Shown here: piece by piece, positions 1 through 10,572 of the stretch
Numbering within the stretch: the first letter of the stretch is position 1
Layout: each line of letters opens with the position of its first letter
Assembly: GCF_008122205.1 (NCBI RefSeq)
Contig: NZ_PHNJ01000002.1
Location: forward strand, 62,001 to 126,000
Source of the DNA: Natronococcus pandeyae
GTDB lineage: Archaea; Halobacteriota; Halobacteria; Halobacteriales; Natrialbaceae
Direction of reading: 5' to 3'
DNA: 64,000 bases
The notes under the pieces: model-generated
What the model was told of the DNA's origin: nothing
Databases searched by the model: none
What the model saw: only the letters and a program-made list of their open reading frames with translations
Made by a program: the position numbers and the translations under genes

Positions 1-1
1 G

Positions 2-1873
<1,872 letters not shown>

Positions 1874-1985
1874 TCGAACTGGGAGAGAACCACCAGGGGT
1901 GGCGCGTGCTGTCCCGCGATGAACAGCAGTGAATGGGGGGACGAAGCCGCGCGGGGTCTTCGCGAGCGAAGTGAGCGAACGGCTC

Positions 1986-2093
1986 GGAAGACGCTGTGCG
2001 TCTTCCGGTGGATGAGCGAGGGAGCGCAGCGACCGAGCGTTAGCGCGGAACCTCCGGTTCCGCGAACCATCCGAACGGGTGCTGCGCACCCGT
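1986..2093. repeat. Three consecutive perfect hairpins with 3-base loops
   Basis: Within the 402-base spacer after ligA lie three perfect inverted repeats. They are GGAAGACGC/GCGTCTTCC (1986-2006), CGCGGAACC/GGTTCCGCG (2044-2064) and ACGGGTGC/GCACCCGT (2075-2093), each with a three-base loop. Between them is a GAGCGAGGGAGCGCAGCGACCGAGC-like alternating segment (about 2014-2038). The spacer separates the convergent ligA and ArsA-like genes, so the hairpins would sit in the 3' regions of both transcripts. The rest of the spacer (1874-1985, 2094-2275) shows no gene. Confidence 0.75.
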
Positions 2094-2275
2094 AAGGAGA
2101 AATCGGTTGGGGAGGACGTGGAATCCCGTGTGTTCGTGCGAGCAGGACGCTCGGATTCCCGATTGTTAGACTCGGGTATGCACGCACGGTTCGAGTTCGT
2201 GGTCGTGTTCCGAGTCACGATCCTGGTCGCGATCTGACTCACGATTACGGGGAGACGACCGACGGTATCCCCCAC

Positions 2276-3253
2276 CTATTCCTCAGGAAGTCGTTCAGCG
2301 ATCGATCGAACCGCCTCGAGTCCCTGCACCTCGCCCTCGACCTCGGGCAGCGTCACGACCTCGAGGTCGGGAAACGTCTCGCGGATCTCCGCGACGCGCC
2401 GTTCGTGGCGCTCCCGGCGCGACCGACAGCGCGAACAGTGCTCGTCCGGGTTCTCGAGCACCTGGTTCACGACGAGCCGTTCCACCGACACGTCGGCCTC
2501 GCGGAGTCGGTCGACGAGCCGTTCGGACTCGGCGATCGCCATCCCCTCGGGGAGCAAGACCACGCGGAACTCGGTCCGCTCGGGATCGACGAGCAGTTCG
2601 TGGGCGCGCTCGAGGCGCGCCTGGAACGCGGCGAGGTCGTCCCCGTCGCCTCTGCCGTTGGTCATCATCGACATCGGCCCGAGCACCGCGCTCCGGGCCG
2701 CGTTCCCGATGCGACGGACCTGCCCGCGAAGCGACTGGGCCGTCTCGAGTGCCAGCCCCATCACCTCGGGCATGTCGAACAGTCGGAGGGTGTGACCCGT
2801 CGGCGCGGTGTCGAAGACGACCACGTCCCACTCGCCGGCGTCGACGTACTCGACGAGCAGGTCCAGCGCGGCGATCTCGTCGCTCCCGGCCGGTGCTCCC
2901 GACGCGAAGAGGCGCTCGACCTCGGCGTCCTCGAGTCGAACACCCGCCCGTCGGAGGTCGGCAGCCAGCGCCTGGGCCAGGGCTTCGTAGCGTTCTCTGC
3001 GCGTCTCCGGATCGATCTCGACGGCCCAGAGTCCGCCGGGTTCCGAGGCTGAGCCGGTGGCTTCGCCGTCGAGATCGATCGCCGTCGGCTCCGGGCCGAG
3101 GTCGGCGTCGAACGAATCGGCCAGCGAATGGGCTGGATCCGTCGAGACGACGAGGGTCTCCCGGCCCTGGGCTGCGAGGCGACAGCCGGTCGCCGCCGCG
3201 CAGGTCGTCTTGCCGACGCCGCCCTTGCCGCCGTAGAAGATGCAGTCGGTCAC
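2276..3253 (-). CDS. ArsA/Get3-family ATPase
   Basis: This 325-residue, single-domain P-loop ATPase belongs to the deviant Walker-A (SIMIBI) class. The N-terminus carries FYGGKGGVGKTTCAAATG with the signature lysine, followed by STDPAHSLADSF, the switch-like VVFDTAPTGHTLRLFDMPE and VVLLPEGMAIAESERL, and a CSRC pair near residue 270. In the family these proteins either drive arsenite efflux (ArsA) or insert tail-anchored membrane proteins (Get3). One ATPase domain, the CxxC pair and no ars genes nearby favour a Get3-like or other housekeeping role, which is inference. It is transcribed alone, converging on ligA. Length is normal for the single-domain family. Confidence 0.9.
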   Translation of the reverse strand: MTDCIFYGGKGGVGKTTCAAATGCRLAAQGRETLVVSTDPAHSLADSFDADLGPEPTAIDLDGEATGSASEPGGLWAVEIDPETRRERYEALAQALAADLRRAGVRLEDAEVERLFASGAPAGSDEIAALDLLVEYVDAGEWDVVVFDTAPTGHTLRLFDMPEVMGLALETAQSLRGQVRRIGNAARSAVLGPMSMMTNGRGDGDDLAAFQARLERAHELLVDPERTEFRVVLLPEGMAIAESERLVDRLREADVSVERLVVNQVLENPDEHCSRCRSRRERHERRVAEIRETFPDLEVVTLPEVEGEVQGLEAVRSIAERLPEE

Positions 3254-3384
3254 GGCCTCGAGTATGCCGTTCGGATACCTAACTCACTTCCCAGGCTATC
3301 CCGACTGTCTCGTCGGCTGACGGGAAGGTGGAGCGCAGAAAAAGGAGGCGTCGAACGGGGCGGTGGTAGCGGGCGGGAACGACG

Positions 3385-4350
3385 TTAGAGGTCGACCTGG
3401 TCGAACCGGTAGAGCGCGACGGCGATCGGCACGACGATCCAGAACAGGAGGATCAGGAAGCCGAACCAGTCCTGGAGGTAGAACGGGATGTCGCCGTTGA
3501 ACATGACCGCCTCGAGCTGGACGTCCAGGTCGGACTCCGCGGCACCCGTCACGATCGACAGCGCGTTGTTGTAGGCGTATCCGGGATCGATCGACTCGAT
3601 GAAGAAGGCCCAGTCGGGCAGCCGCTCGAGTTCGACCGGTCCCTCGTTGGTCTCGACCGTGTAGCTCTCACCCGAGATGGTTCCGCGGTCCATCAGGAGC
3701 CGAAGGGCCGACGTGATGGCGTTCCAGACGATGTAGAAGAGGACGAAGACGCCGACCATCGCGGCCCCGGCGATCGTCGTCGACCGGGTCAGCGAGGAGA
3801 GCGAGACGGCGATGCTCGTGTAGGCGACGCCGTAGAGGATCGACATCGCGAGCAGTCCGAGGTAGTCGACGATATCGAAGCTCCCGAGCAGCGCGGCGAC
3901 GATGATCGCCGCGAGGACGAAGCCGACGATCAGCGAGAGCGACAGGACCGCCGACCGGCCGATCAGCTTCCCGAGGAGGACGTCCTTCCGGGAGTGGGGA
4001 AGCGACAACAGGATCTTGATGCTGCCGGACTCGCGCTCGCCGGCGATAGCCTTCCATCCCAGGATCAGTGCGATCAGCGGGAGAACGAGCCGCGTGATCT
4101 CGCTGACGAAGACGACCAACACCTCCGTCGTCACGTCCTGGGCCGCGAGATCTTCGCCGAAGTACGAGACGACTCCCGTCAGCGCGACCAGCAGCGTGAA
4201 AAAGAAGATGCTCAGGCCCCAGAACATCCACGAGCGGACGGAGTCCTGGAAGTCTTTTTTCGCCACGGCGCGGACGCTCTCGGGGTGGATGGAACTCCCG
4301 GGGGCCGACCGGTCGCTCCCACCCGTCCCCGTTCCGGTTTCGGAACTCAT
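3385..4350 (-). CDS. ABC-2 type transporter permease
   Basis: This is a 321-residue integral membrane protein with about six predicted helices. A cytoplasmic Ser/Gly-rich N-terminus is followed by a first helix (WMFWGLSIFFFTLLVAL), a loop, three or four closely spaced helices in the middle, and a last helix at the end (FGFLILLFWIVVPIAVALY). The conserved GESRESGSIKILLSLPHSR-like stretch, seen as AGERESGSIKILLSLPHSR, marks the ABC-2 permease family. Its start overlaps the stop of the ATPase gene by four bases (ATGA), so the two are translationally coupled and form one transporter. The large extracellular loop between the last helices is typical of NosY-like permeases. The substrate is unknown. 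Confidence 0.9.
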   Translation of the reverse strand: MSSETGTGTGGSDRSAPGSSIHPESVRAVAKKDFQDSVRSWMFWGLSIFFFTLLVALTGVVSYFGEDLAAQDVTTEVLVVFVSEITRLVLPLIALILGWKAIAGERESGSIKILLSLPHSRKDVLLGKLIGRSAVLSLSLIVGFVLAAIIVAALLGSFDIVDYLGLLAMSILYGVAYTSIAVSLSSLTRSTTIAGAAMVGVFVLFYIVWNAITSALRLLMDRGTISGESYTVETNEGPVELERLPDWAFFIESIDPGYAYNNALSIVTGAAESDLDVQLEAVMFNGDIPFYLQDWFGFLILLFWIVVPIAVALYRFDQVDL

Positions 4351-5267
4351 CGGGCCTGTACCTCCGTCGTGTACGAGCGGAAGACGTCGTCGAGCGACGC
4401 TTTTGCCGTCGAGAAGTCATGCACTTCGACGCCGCGGTTCTCGAGTTCGCCGAGAACGGCGGTCTTCGATCCCTCGACCTGGACGACCAGCGTCGGCGGC
4501 TGTTCGTCTTCCACTGCCGCGTTCGAGACGTCGGGCAGTGACCGAACGGCTTGGAGCACCTCGTCGTCGATCCGGTCGACCGTAACCCGGAGGGTCGTCC
4601 CCTCGCTGACGGAGTCCCGGAGCCCCTCGACGGAGTCGACGGCGACCATCTCACCGTCTCGGAGGATGCCGACGCGGTCACAGACCGCCTCGACCTGCTC
4701 CATGATGTGACTCGAGAAGAACACCGTCGCGCCGCGTTCGTTCTCCTGGCGGACGATCTCGCGCATCTCGCGGGCACCGTTAGGGTCGAGTCCCGTGGAG
4801 GGCTCGTCGAGGATCAGCAGTTCGGGTTCACCGACGAGCGCCATCGCCAGCATGAGCCGCTGGGCCATCCCTTTCGAGTAGCCGCCGGCCTTCTTGTCGA
4901 GGGCGTCCACCAGGTCGACTCGCTCGAGCAGCCGTTCGGGGTCGTCCTCGACGCCCTTGGATTCCATGGCGAACTCGAGGTGCTGGCGAGCGGTGAGTCG
5001 TTCGTACGTCTGGTATCCCTCGGGGAGGACGCCGGTTCGCGAGCGGATCTCCCGACTGCGCGTCTGCGCGTCGAATCCGAGCACCTCGACCTGACCGGCC
5101 GTCGGACGGACGAAATCGAGGAGCACGTTGATCGTCGTCGACTTGCCGGCCCCGTTCGGACCGAGGAAGCCGAACACCTCGCCCTCCTCGACCCGAAACG
5201 AGAGGTCGTCGAGCGCGAGCGTCTGACCGTACGATTTGGTCAGGCCGTCGACTGCGATAGCGGGCAT
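4347..5267 (-). CDS. ABC transporter ATP-binding protein
   Basis: This 306-residue ATPase powers the adjacent permease. It has Walker A GPNGAGKST (residues 36-44), a Q-loop region LPEGYQTYERLTARQHLEF, the signature YSKGMAQRLMLA, Walker B LLILDEPSTGLDP and the switch histidine in FFSSHIMEQVE. A C-terminal extension of about 85 residues follows the nucleotide-binding domain, as in exporters of the CcmA/NatA/DrrA type. The gene is first in a two-gene operon, ATPase then permease. The export substrate cannot be told from sequence. Confidence 0.95.
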   Translation of the reverse strand: MPAIAVDGLTKSYGQTLALDDLSFRVEEGEVFGFLGPNGAGKSTTINVLLDFVRPTAGQVEVLGFDAQTRSREIRSRTGVLPEGYQTYERLTARQHLEFAMESKGVEDDPERLLERVDLVDALDKKAGGYSKGMAQRLMLAMALVGEPELLILDEPSTGLDPNGAREMREIVRQENERGATVFFSSHIMEQVEAVCDRVGILRDGEMVAVDSVEGLRDSVSEGTTLRVTVDRIDDEVLQAVRSLPDVSNAAVEDEQPPTLVVQVEGSKTAVLGELENRGVEVHDFSTAKASLDDVFRSYTTEVQAR

Positions 5268-5293
5268 GTCTAGCCGTGTGGTCTCACCGTCTG

Positions 5294-5302
5294 CCGATAA
5301 GG
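5294..5302 (-). promoter_or_regulatory. TATA-like box of the ABC transporter operon
   Basis: On the minus strand, AAACCTTATCGG lies about 27-35 bases before the ATG at 5267. This is the spacing expected for a leaderless haloarchaeal transcript. Confidence 0.45.
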
Positions 5303-5521
5303 TTTGTTACTCGGGCGGAAAAATTACGGCAGAATTTCCGGGGAAGGATCAGTGTATCGATCTCTCGAATCGATTACCCGGGCACCCTCGGTGATCGAAA
5401 CGGTCGAGGCGTCGGAACGGACCGGTCGCGATCGTTCAATCCGCACTCACAACAGTTGGGAAGCGAACAAGTCCGAATAGCGACCGGATAGTAATAGAAC
5501 TAACCGAGGTGGGGGACCAAT

Positions 5522-7354
5522 ATGTCAGAATGGCATCGACGTTCGGTACTGGCGACTGGTGCAGCGCTTTCGATCGGTGGATTGGCGTCGGTGGGGGCCG
5601 GCGCCGACGGGCCCGACGTCGAAGCGCTTCCGGATCCGGACGTCGACCCCAACCCGGAAACGGACGAGGACTGGCCGTCGTTCAACGGTGACGCCGGCCA
5701 CGCCAGATACGTACGCGACGGCCACGAGTTCGACGGCGACGACCTCGAGGTCGCCTGGTCCGTCGAGCACGGCGGGTCCGTCGCCGTCGCCGACGACACC
5801 GTCTTCACGACGACCGGAGACGGCGTCGTCGCCCTCGACGCGGCGGACGGGTCGGTCGTCTGGAAGAACACCGACGTCGATGCGAGCAGTCCATCGGTCG
5901 TCGGCGACACCGTCTATTTCAGCGGTAGCGAGGTCGTCGCGCTCGACGTCTCGGACGGCAGCGTCCGCTGGAAGAGCGACCTCGACCCCGAGGAACCCGA
6001 GCACGGGCACCCGATTCACTCCCATACGGTCGCGTACGAGGCCGTCTACGTCGTCGCCGACGACACGCTGTACGCCCTGGAGACGGACGACGGCTCGGTT
6101 CGCTGGGACAGCGAGTCGACCACGATCGGATCCCAGAACGGCGAGGAGTACGAGTTCGACGGTACCACCGCTGCCGCGAACGGCGTCGTCTACGCCGCAG
6201 CGATGACGAGCGGCTCCACGGGAGTGAAATTCGCGCTCGAGCCGGAAACCGGAGCCGAGGTCTGGCGTACCGAGTGGGAACACTACACGGGCAGCTCCGT
6301 CCAGGCCCGGGCGACGTCGGCGGGTGCCGTTCTCGGTCACGTCAGTTACTACGCCCGGCATATCTACGACCCGCAAACGGGCGAGACGATCGTGAAAGCA
6401 ACGTCGGAAGGGATCGGCATCTCCCTCGGCGAAGAGATCTACGTCGGCGGATACGAGGGCACCTCCGTCTCTGGAAGTTCTATCGACGGCGACGAGTACG
6501 GCTGGGAACACACCGTCCGGCGAAACGTCAGACGCGCCGTCATCGGCAGCGACACCGTCTACGTTTACTTCCGCGAGCATCTCACCGATGACACGTACAC
6601 GGGGGAACTCGTCGCCTTCGACAAGTACGATGGGTCCGAAAAGTGGACGATAGCCAAATCGGAGTTGCCGGTCGGCGAGGTCCGTGCCATCAGCGGCGAC
6701 ACGCTCTACGTCGAACACGACGACGATCTCGTGGCGCTCCGCGAGACAACGGACGAAGATGGTGACGAGAGCGACGACGAGGACGATCAGCAGGATGACG
6801 GCGACGAGCAGGACGATGAGGAGGGACAGGAAGACGGTGGCGACGAGGATCAGCAGGGCGACGAGCAACCGGAAGAAGGCGACGAACCCGATGACGGTGA
6901 CGGTGACGACGAGGCCGACGACGGTGACGGCGATGAGGAGCCCGAGGACGGGGAAGACACCGACGACGATGGAGCCACCGATGATGGCGGAACCGGTGAT
7001 GAAAACGGCGATAGCGACGACGGTGACGACGATGACAAAACTGACGACGAAGCGGAGTTCGAGGGCGGCGAAACCGGCGACGACGAAGACGGCGGGGAGG
7101 ACTCCAGCGGCGATGACGGAACCGACGACGAACCCGAAGACCAAGACACCGACGACGAGGAATCAGAAGACGACGACGCTGGACTCGGTGACGACGATGC
7201 GGACGACGGAGACCAAGCGGACGATGGCGCAACCGACGACGAAGACGAGGCCGACGACGTCCCCGGCTTCACCACCGGTGCCGGTATCGTCGGCGGCGCG
7301 GTCGGTCTCGAGTGGCTGCGCCGGAAGGCCGACGCGGACGAGCCGACCGAATAG
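5522..7354 (+). CDS. Exported PQQ-type beta-propeller protein with acidic stalk and PGF-like C-terminus
   Basis: This 610-residue protein is predicted to be secreted through Tat (EWHRRSVLATGAALSIGGLASV at the start). Residues about 50-405 form repeated propeller blades with the PQQ-like pattern, for example GDGVVALDAADGSVVWK, SEVVALDVSDGSVRWK and DDTLYALETDDGSVRW. Residues about 408-579 are an almost pure Asp/Glu/Gly stalk (DDGDGDDEADDGDGDE and similar). The end is PGFTTGAGIVGGAVGLEWLRRK: a PGF motif (residues 581-583), a weakly hydrophobic helix and two arginines, resembling the PGF-CTERM signal processed by archaeosortase A with lipid attachment. The layout suggests a propeller held above the surface layer by a charged stalk. 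No catalytic activity can be assigned; a scaffold or binding role is as likely as a quinoprotein enzyme. Confidence 0.85.
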   Translation: MSEWHRRSVLATGAALSIGGLASVGAGADGPDVEALPDPDVDPNPETDEDWPSFNGDAGHARYVRDGHEFDGDDLEVAWSVEHGGSVAVADDTVFTTTGDGVVALDAADGSVVWKNTDVDASSPSVVGDTVYFSGSEVVALDVSDGSVRWKSDLDPEEPEHGHPIHSHTVAYEAVYVVADDTLYALETDDGSVRWDSESTTIGSQNGEEYEFDGTTAAANGVVYAAAMTSGSTGVKFALEPETGAEVWRTEWEHYTGSSVQARATSAGAVLGHVSYYARHIYDPQTGETIVKATSEGIGISLGEEIYVGGYEGTSVSGSSIDGDEYGWEHTVRRNVRRAVIGSDTVYVYFREHLTDDTYTGELVAFDKYDGSEKWTIAKSELPVGEVRAISGDTLYVEHDDDLVALRETTDEDGDESDDEDDQQDDGDEQDDEEGQEDGGDEDQQGDEQPEEGDEPDDGDGDDEADDGDGDEEPEDGEDTDDDGATDDGGTGDENGDSDDGDDDDKTDDEAEFEGGETGDDEDGGEDSSGDDGTDDEPEDQDTDDEESEDDDAGLGDDDADDGDQADDGATDDEDEADDVPGFTTGAGIVGGAVGLEWLRRKADADEPTE

Positions 7355-7384
7355 CGAGCTCTCGACCGCGACTCGGAAGGCGTC

Positions 7385-7663
7385 TCAGATCGCTTCGTCG
7401 GGGTCGTACTGCTCGGCGGTCCGCTCGACCTCCTCGGCGTAGCGTTCCCGCGTGTCCTCGTCGGGAACCGCCTCGAGTTCCGACTCGGGAATCTCGGTCG
7501 CCGCGGTCACGGCCGACCCGTTCTGAAGCGAGGTCGCGGACCGCTCTCGCTGCTGGTAGTGCGAGCCGTCCGGCGTCGCGTAGACGGTGGTCACGAGGTT
7601 ACGGTCGTCGAAGGTTCGTTCCACGAGCCAGCACCGGACCGTCGAATCCGTCGAGTCACTCAT
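7385..7663 (-). CDS. Small conserved-looking haloarchaeal protein, unknown function
   Basis: This 92-residue acidic protein begins [19 protein letters not shown] chose the ATG at 7663 because longer starts add a low-quality, basic stretch that reaches into the promoter region of uvrC. The N-terminal half reads like a small beta-rich fold ([21 protein letters not shown]); the C-terminal half is helical and charged ([20 protein letters not shown]). It is divergent from uvrC with about 100 bases between the starts, so the two promoters share that gap. No family is recognised. Confidence 0.7.
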   Translation of the reverse strand: MSDSTDSTVRCWLVERTFDDRNLVTTVYATPDGSHYQQRERSATSLQNGSAVTAATEIPESELEAVPDEDTRERYAEEVERTAEQYDPDEAI

Positions 7664-7763
7664 AGCCGAGGGTTGGGGACCGACCCCCGAGAATGTACCG
7701 CGTGCATTCTCGGGACGCGGCGAGGACGTCAGGCTCAAACCCGCCGATTCCCTAGGCCCGCCG

Positions 7764-9527
7764 ATGAACGCCGACGGGGTTCGCGACCGCGCACAGTCGC
7801 TGCCGCGAGAGCCGGGGGTCTACCAGTTCCAGAAGGAGGGAACGACCCTCTACGTCGGGAAGGCGGTCGACCTCCGCAGCCGGGTCCGGTCGTACGCCGA
7901 TCCGCGCAGCGCTCGCATCCGCCGGATGGTCGACCGCGCCGACGGGATCGAGATCGCCGTCACCGACACCGAAACGCAGGCGCTGTTGCTCGAGGCGAAC
8001 CTGATCAAGCGCCACCAGCCCCGGTACAACGTCCGGCTCAAGGACGACAAGTCGTACCCGATGGTCCAGTTGACCGACCACGAGGCGCCGCGGATCGAGA
8101 TCACCCGCGACCCCAACGAATCGGCGACGGTCTTCGGCCCCTACACCAACAAGGGTCAGGTCGAGACCGTCCTGAAAGCCCTGCGGGAGACGTACGGCGT
8201 CCGGGGCTGTTCGGATCACAAGTACTCGGGCCGGGATCGCCCGTGTCTCGACTACGAGATGGGGCTCTGTACGGCACCCTGTACCCGCGAGATCGGCCTC
8301 GAGAGCTACGGCGAGGACGTCACTGCGGTCGAGCGCTTCCTCGAGGGCGAGACCGGGATTCTCGCCGACCCGCTGCGCCGGGAGATGGAGGCCGCCGCCC
8401 AGGACCAGAACTTCGAGCGCGCAGCGAACCTCCGGGACCGCCTCGAGACGGTCGAGGCCTTCCACGGCGAGGGCGGCGAGGCGGTCCAGTCGGTTGGCGA
8501 CGAGCGGGCTGTCGACGTCCTCGGCGTCGCCATCGAGGGTGGTGACGCGACCGTTGCGCGCCTGCGCGCGGAGAACGGGAAGTTGGTCGACCGTGATCGG
8601 CACACGCTCGAGGCGCCCGACGCCGAACCGGGTGACGACACCCATGCACCCGAAACAGAGGGGGTCCCCGCCGTCCTCGCCGCCTTCATCGTCCAGTACT
8701 ACGCCGAGCGCGACCTGCCCGACGCGCTGTTGCTGCCCGAACGCCACGAGGACGAGGAGGTCGCGGCCTGGCTCGAGACCGAGGGCGTCTCCGTCCGCGT
8801 CCCCGGCGCGGGCCGCGAGGCGAAACTCGTCGACCTCGCGCTGAAAAACGCCCGGCGCAACGTCGGCGGTCGCGACGAGTGCGGGATGCTCGCGGACGCG
8901 CTCGAGATCGATTCGGCCCGCCGGATCGAGGGGTTCGACGTGAGCCACGCTCACGGGAAGTCGGCCGTCGGCAGCGACGTCACCTTCGTCGACGGCAGCG
9001 CCGAGAAGGCCGACTATCGCCGAAAGAAGCTCACCGACGAGAACGACGACTACGCGAACATGAAGGCGTTACTCGAGTGGCGCGCCCTCCGTGCTGTCGA
9101 GGGGCGAGACGAGCGTCCCGACCCCGATCTGTTGCTGATCGACGGCGGCGAGGGACAGCTCGAGGCCGCTCGCGACGCGCTCGAGGAGGTGGGCTGGGAC
9201 GTGCCCGCCGTCGCGCTCGCGAAGGCCGAAGAGCGCGTTATTACCCCCCGTCGAGAGTTCTCCTGGCCGAACGACGCCCCGCACTTACACCTCCTGCAGC
9301 GGGTTCGGGACGAGGCCCACCGCTTTGCGGTCCAGTACCACCAGACGGTCCGCGACGAGGTGAAGACGGTGCTGGACGACGTGCCCGGAATCGGCCCCGA
9401 GACGCGCAAGCGGTTACTCGGAAGGTTCGGTAGCGTGGAGAACGTCCGGGAGGCGAGCCTCGAGGACCTCCAGAGCGTCGCGGGCGTGGGCGAGAAGACG
9501 GCACAGACGGTCAAGGAGCGGTTGTAA
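7764..9527 (+). CDS. uvrC: UvrABC system protein C
   Basis: UvrC makes the dual incisions of nucleotide excision repair with UvrB. The 587-residue protein has an N-terminal GIY-YIG nuclease domain ([20 protein letters not shown]), a UVR motif ([19 protein letters not shown]) that binds UvrB, an RNase-H-like endonuclease domain ([33 protein letters not shown]) and a C-terminal tandem helix-hairpin-helix ([29 protein letters not shown]). The ATG at 7764 places the GIY-YIG domain right after a short leader, matching family length; the frame stays open upstream to 7587 but without homology. uvrB lies about 11 kb away in the opposite orientation; uvrA is not in the window. Confidence 0.97.
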   Translation: MNADGVRDRAQSLPREPGVYQFQKEGTTLYVGKAVDLRSRVRSYADPRSARIRRMVDRADGIEIAVTDTETQALLLEANLIKRHQPRYNVRLKDDKSYPMVQLTDHEAPRIEITRDPNESATVFGPYTNKGQVETVLKALRETYGVRGCSDHKYSGRDRPCLDYEMGLCTAPCTREIGLESYGEDVTAVERFLEGETGILADPLRREMEAAAQDQNFERAANLRDRLETVEAFHGEGGEAVQSVGDERAVDVLGVAIEGGDATVARLRAENGKLVDRDRHTLEAPDAEPGDDTHAPETEGVPAVLAAFIVQYYAERDLPDALLLPERHEDEEVAAWLETEGVSVRVPGAGREAKLVDLALKNARRNVGGRDECGMLADALEIDSARRIEGFDVSHAHGKSAVGSDVTFVDGSAEKADYRRKKLTDENDDYANMKALLEWRALRAVEGRDERPDPDLLLIDGGEGQLEAARDALEEVGWDVPAVALAKAEERVITPRREFSWPNDAPHLHLLQRVRDEAHRFAVQYHQTVRDEVKTVLDDVPGIGPETRKRLLGRFGSVENVREASLEDLQSVAGVGEKTAQTVKERL

Positions 9528-9593
9528 CCGCCCGGCGACGGCCGCAGTTGCACTACCCGATCGGACAGTTCGACCACCCGATCAGTGAACAGC

Positions 9594-9602
9594 GCTTTTA
9601 CC
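9594..9602 (+). promoter_or_regulatory. TATA-like box of the SUI1 gene
   Basis: CGCTTTTACC sits 22-30 bases before the GTG start at 9624. This fits a leaderless transcript and supports that start. Confidence 0.5.
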
Positions 9603-9623
9603 TTCGGACTCCTCTAGGACGAC

Positions 9624-9920
9624 GTGTCTAACGACGACCCGATCGACGACCTGCTCGACGAACTCGACAGCCACGGCGACCTCGAGGCCGCGGAACAACT
9701 GCTGTCGATTCGAATGGAAAAACGGCGGTACGGAAAGCCGGTGACGATCGTCGAAGGGTTCGACCTCCCGAAATCAGAGGTCGAATCGATCGCTTCGAAT
9801 CTCAAATCGTCGGTTGGAACCGGCGGCACCGTCGACGAGGGCCGCGTCGAACTGCAGGGTGACCACCGCGACAGAGTGCCAGACCTGCTTCGCGAGCACG
9901 GGTTCGACGTCGAAGCGTAA
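9624..9920 (+). CDS. SUI1/eIF1-family translation factor-like protein
   Basis: This 98-residue protein carries the SUI1 core in its C-terminal two thirds: RRYGKPVTIVEGFD, then the basic-to-Gly loop SSVGTGGTV, and ELQGDHRDRVPDLLREHGFD at the end. In archaea and eukaryotes SUI1/aIF1 checks start-codon selection on the small ribosomal subunit; bacterial YciH relatives act in stress. An N-terminal acidic helix (DDPIDDLLDELDSHGDLEAAEQLL) is added here. It starts with GTG just after a TATA-like box. Whether this is the main aIF1 or a second copy cannot be told from the window. Confidence 0.88.
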   Translation: MSNDDPIDDLLDELDSHGDLEAAEQLLSIRMEKRRYGKPVTIVEGFDLPKSEVESIASNLKSSVGTGGTVDEGRVELQGDHRDRVPDLLREHGFDVEA

Positions 9921-9987
9921 CCCTGGTTGGACTGGTCCAACTCGAGTTGCGAGTACAACTTTGGTCTTCGCTGCCGTAGCACGCGCT

Positions 9988-10470
9988 ATGGAGATCCGAC
10001 CGGCGACGACCGACGACCGTGAGGCGATCCGCGAGGTGGCCCGCGACACCTGGCACGACACCTACGACGAACTCCCGAGCGACGTCATCGACGAGACGAT
10101 CGACGACTGGTACGCCGACGAGGAACTCGAGCGCGCGCTCGAGACGGCAGGTACGGCGGTGCTCGTCGCCGAGACCGACGACGGGATCGTCGGCTTCACC
10201 CACGGCGTCGTCCAGGGCGACGAGGGCGACGTCCTGCGGATGTACGTCCATCCCGACCACCAGCGTGAAGGGGTCGGGACGGCGCTACACGAGCGACTTC
10301 GAGCGGACCTCGAGGATTTCAACATGAACCGGATGCGAGCGATCGACCTGGCCTCCAACGACGGCGGGCGGGCCTTTTACGAGGAACTCGGCTTCGAGCG
10401 GACCGGCGACGGCGAGGTCGAGATCGGCGACGAGGAGCGACGAGAAGTGGTGTACACGCTCGAACTGTAG
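9988..10470 (+). CDS. GNAT-family N-acetyltransferase
   Basis: This 160-residue enzyme would transfer an acetyl group from acetyl-CoA to an amine of unknown identity. The fold is complete: the opening strand MEIRPATTDDREAIREVA, the acetyl-CoA binding motif LRMYVHPDHQREGVGTALHERL (the Q/R-x-x-G-x-G/A loop), and motif B with ASNDGGRAFYEELGFERTG. It starts 67 bases after the SUI1 gene and may share its transcript. I chose the ATG at 9988 because it places the first strand at the N-terminus. Confidence 0.9.
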   Translation: MEIRPATTDDREAIREVARDTWHDTYDELPSDVIDETIDDWYADEELERALETAGTAVLVAETDDGIVGFTHGVVQGDEGDVLRMYVHPDHQREGVGTALHERLRADLEDFNMNRMRAIDLASNDGGRAFYEELGFERTGDGEVEIGDEERREVVYTLEL

Positions 10471-10495
10471 CTCGCACATCGCGCGTGAAATCCCC

Positions 10496-10503
10496 GGTAT
10501 AAG
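10496..10503 (+). promoter_or_regulatory. BRE/TATA element upstream of the NrfD-like gene
   Basis: CCCCGGTATAAG is a good archaeal BRE plus TATA combination about 70 bases before the ATG at 10573. It implies a leader of roughly 40-45 bases. Confidence 0.5.
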
Positions 10504-10572
10504 AAGGACCTTGCATACTCACCGAACGGATGCAAGTGGCCGGTTCCCATGAGGGAGTGACTGACTCACACA

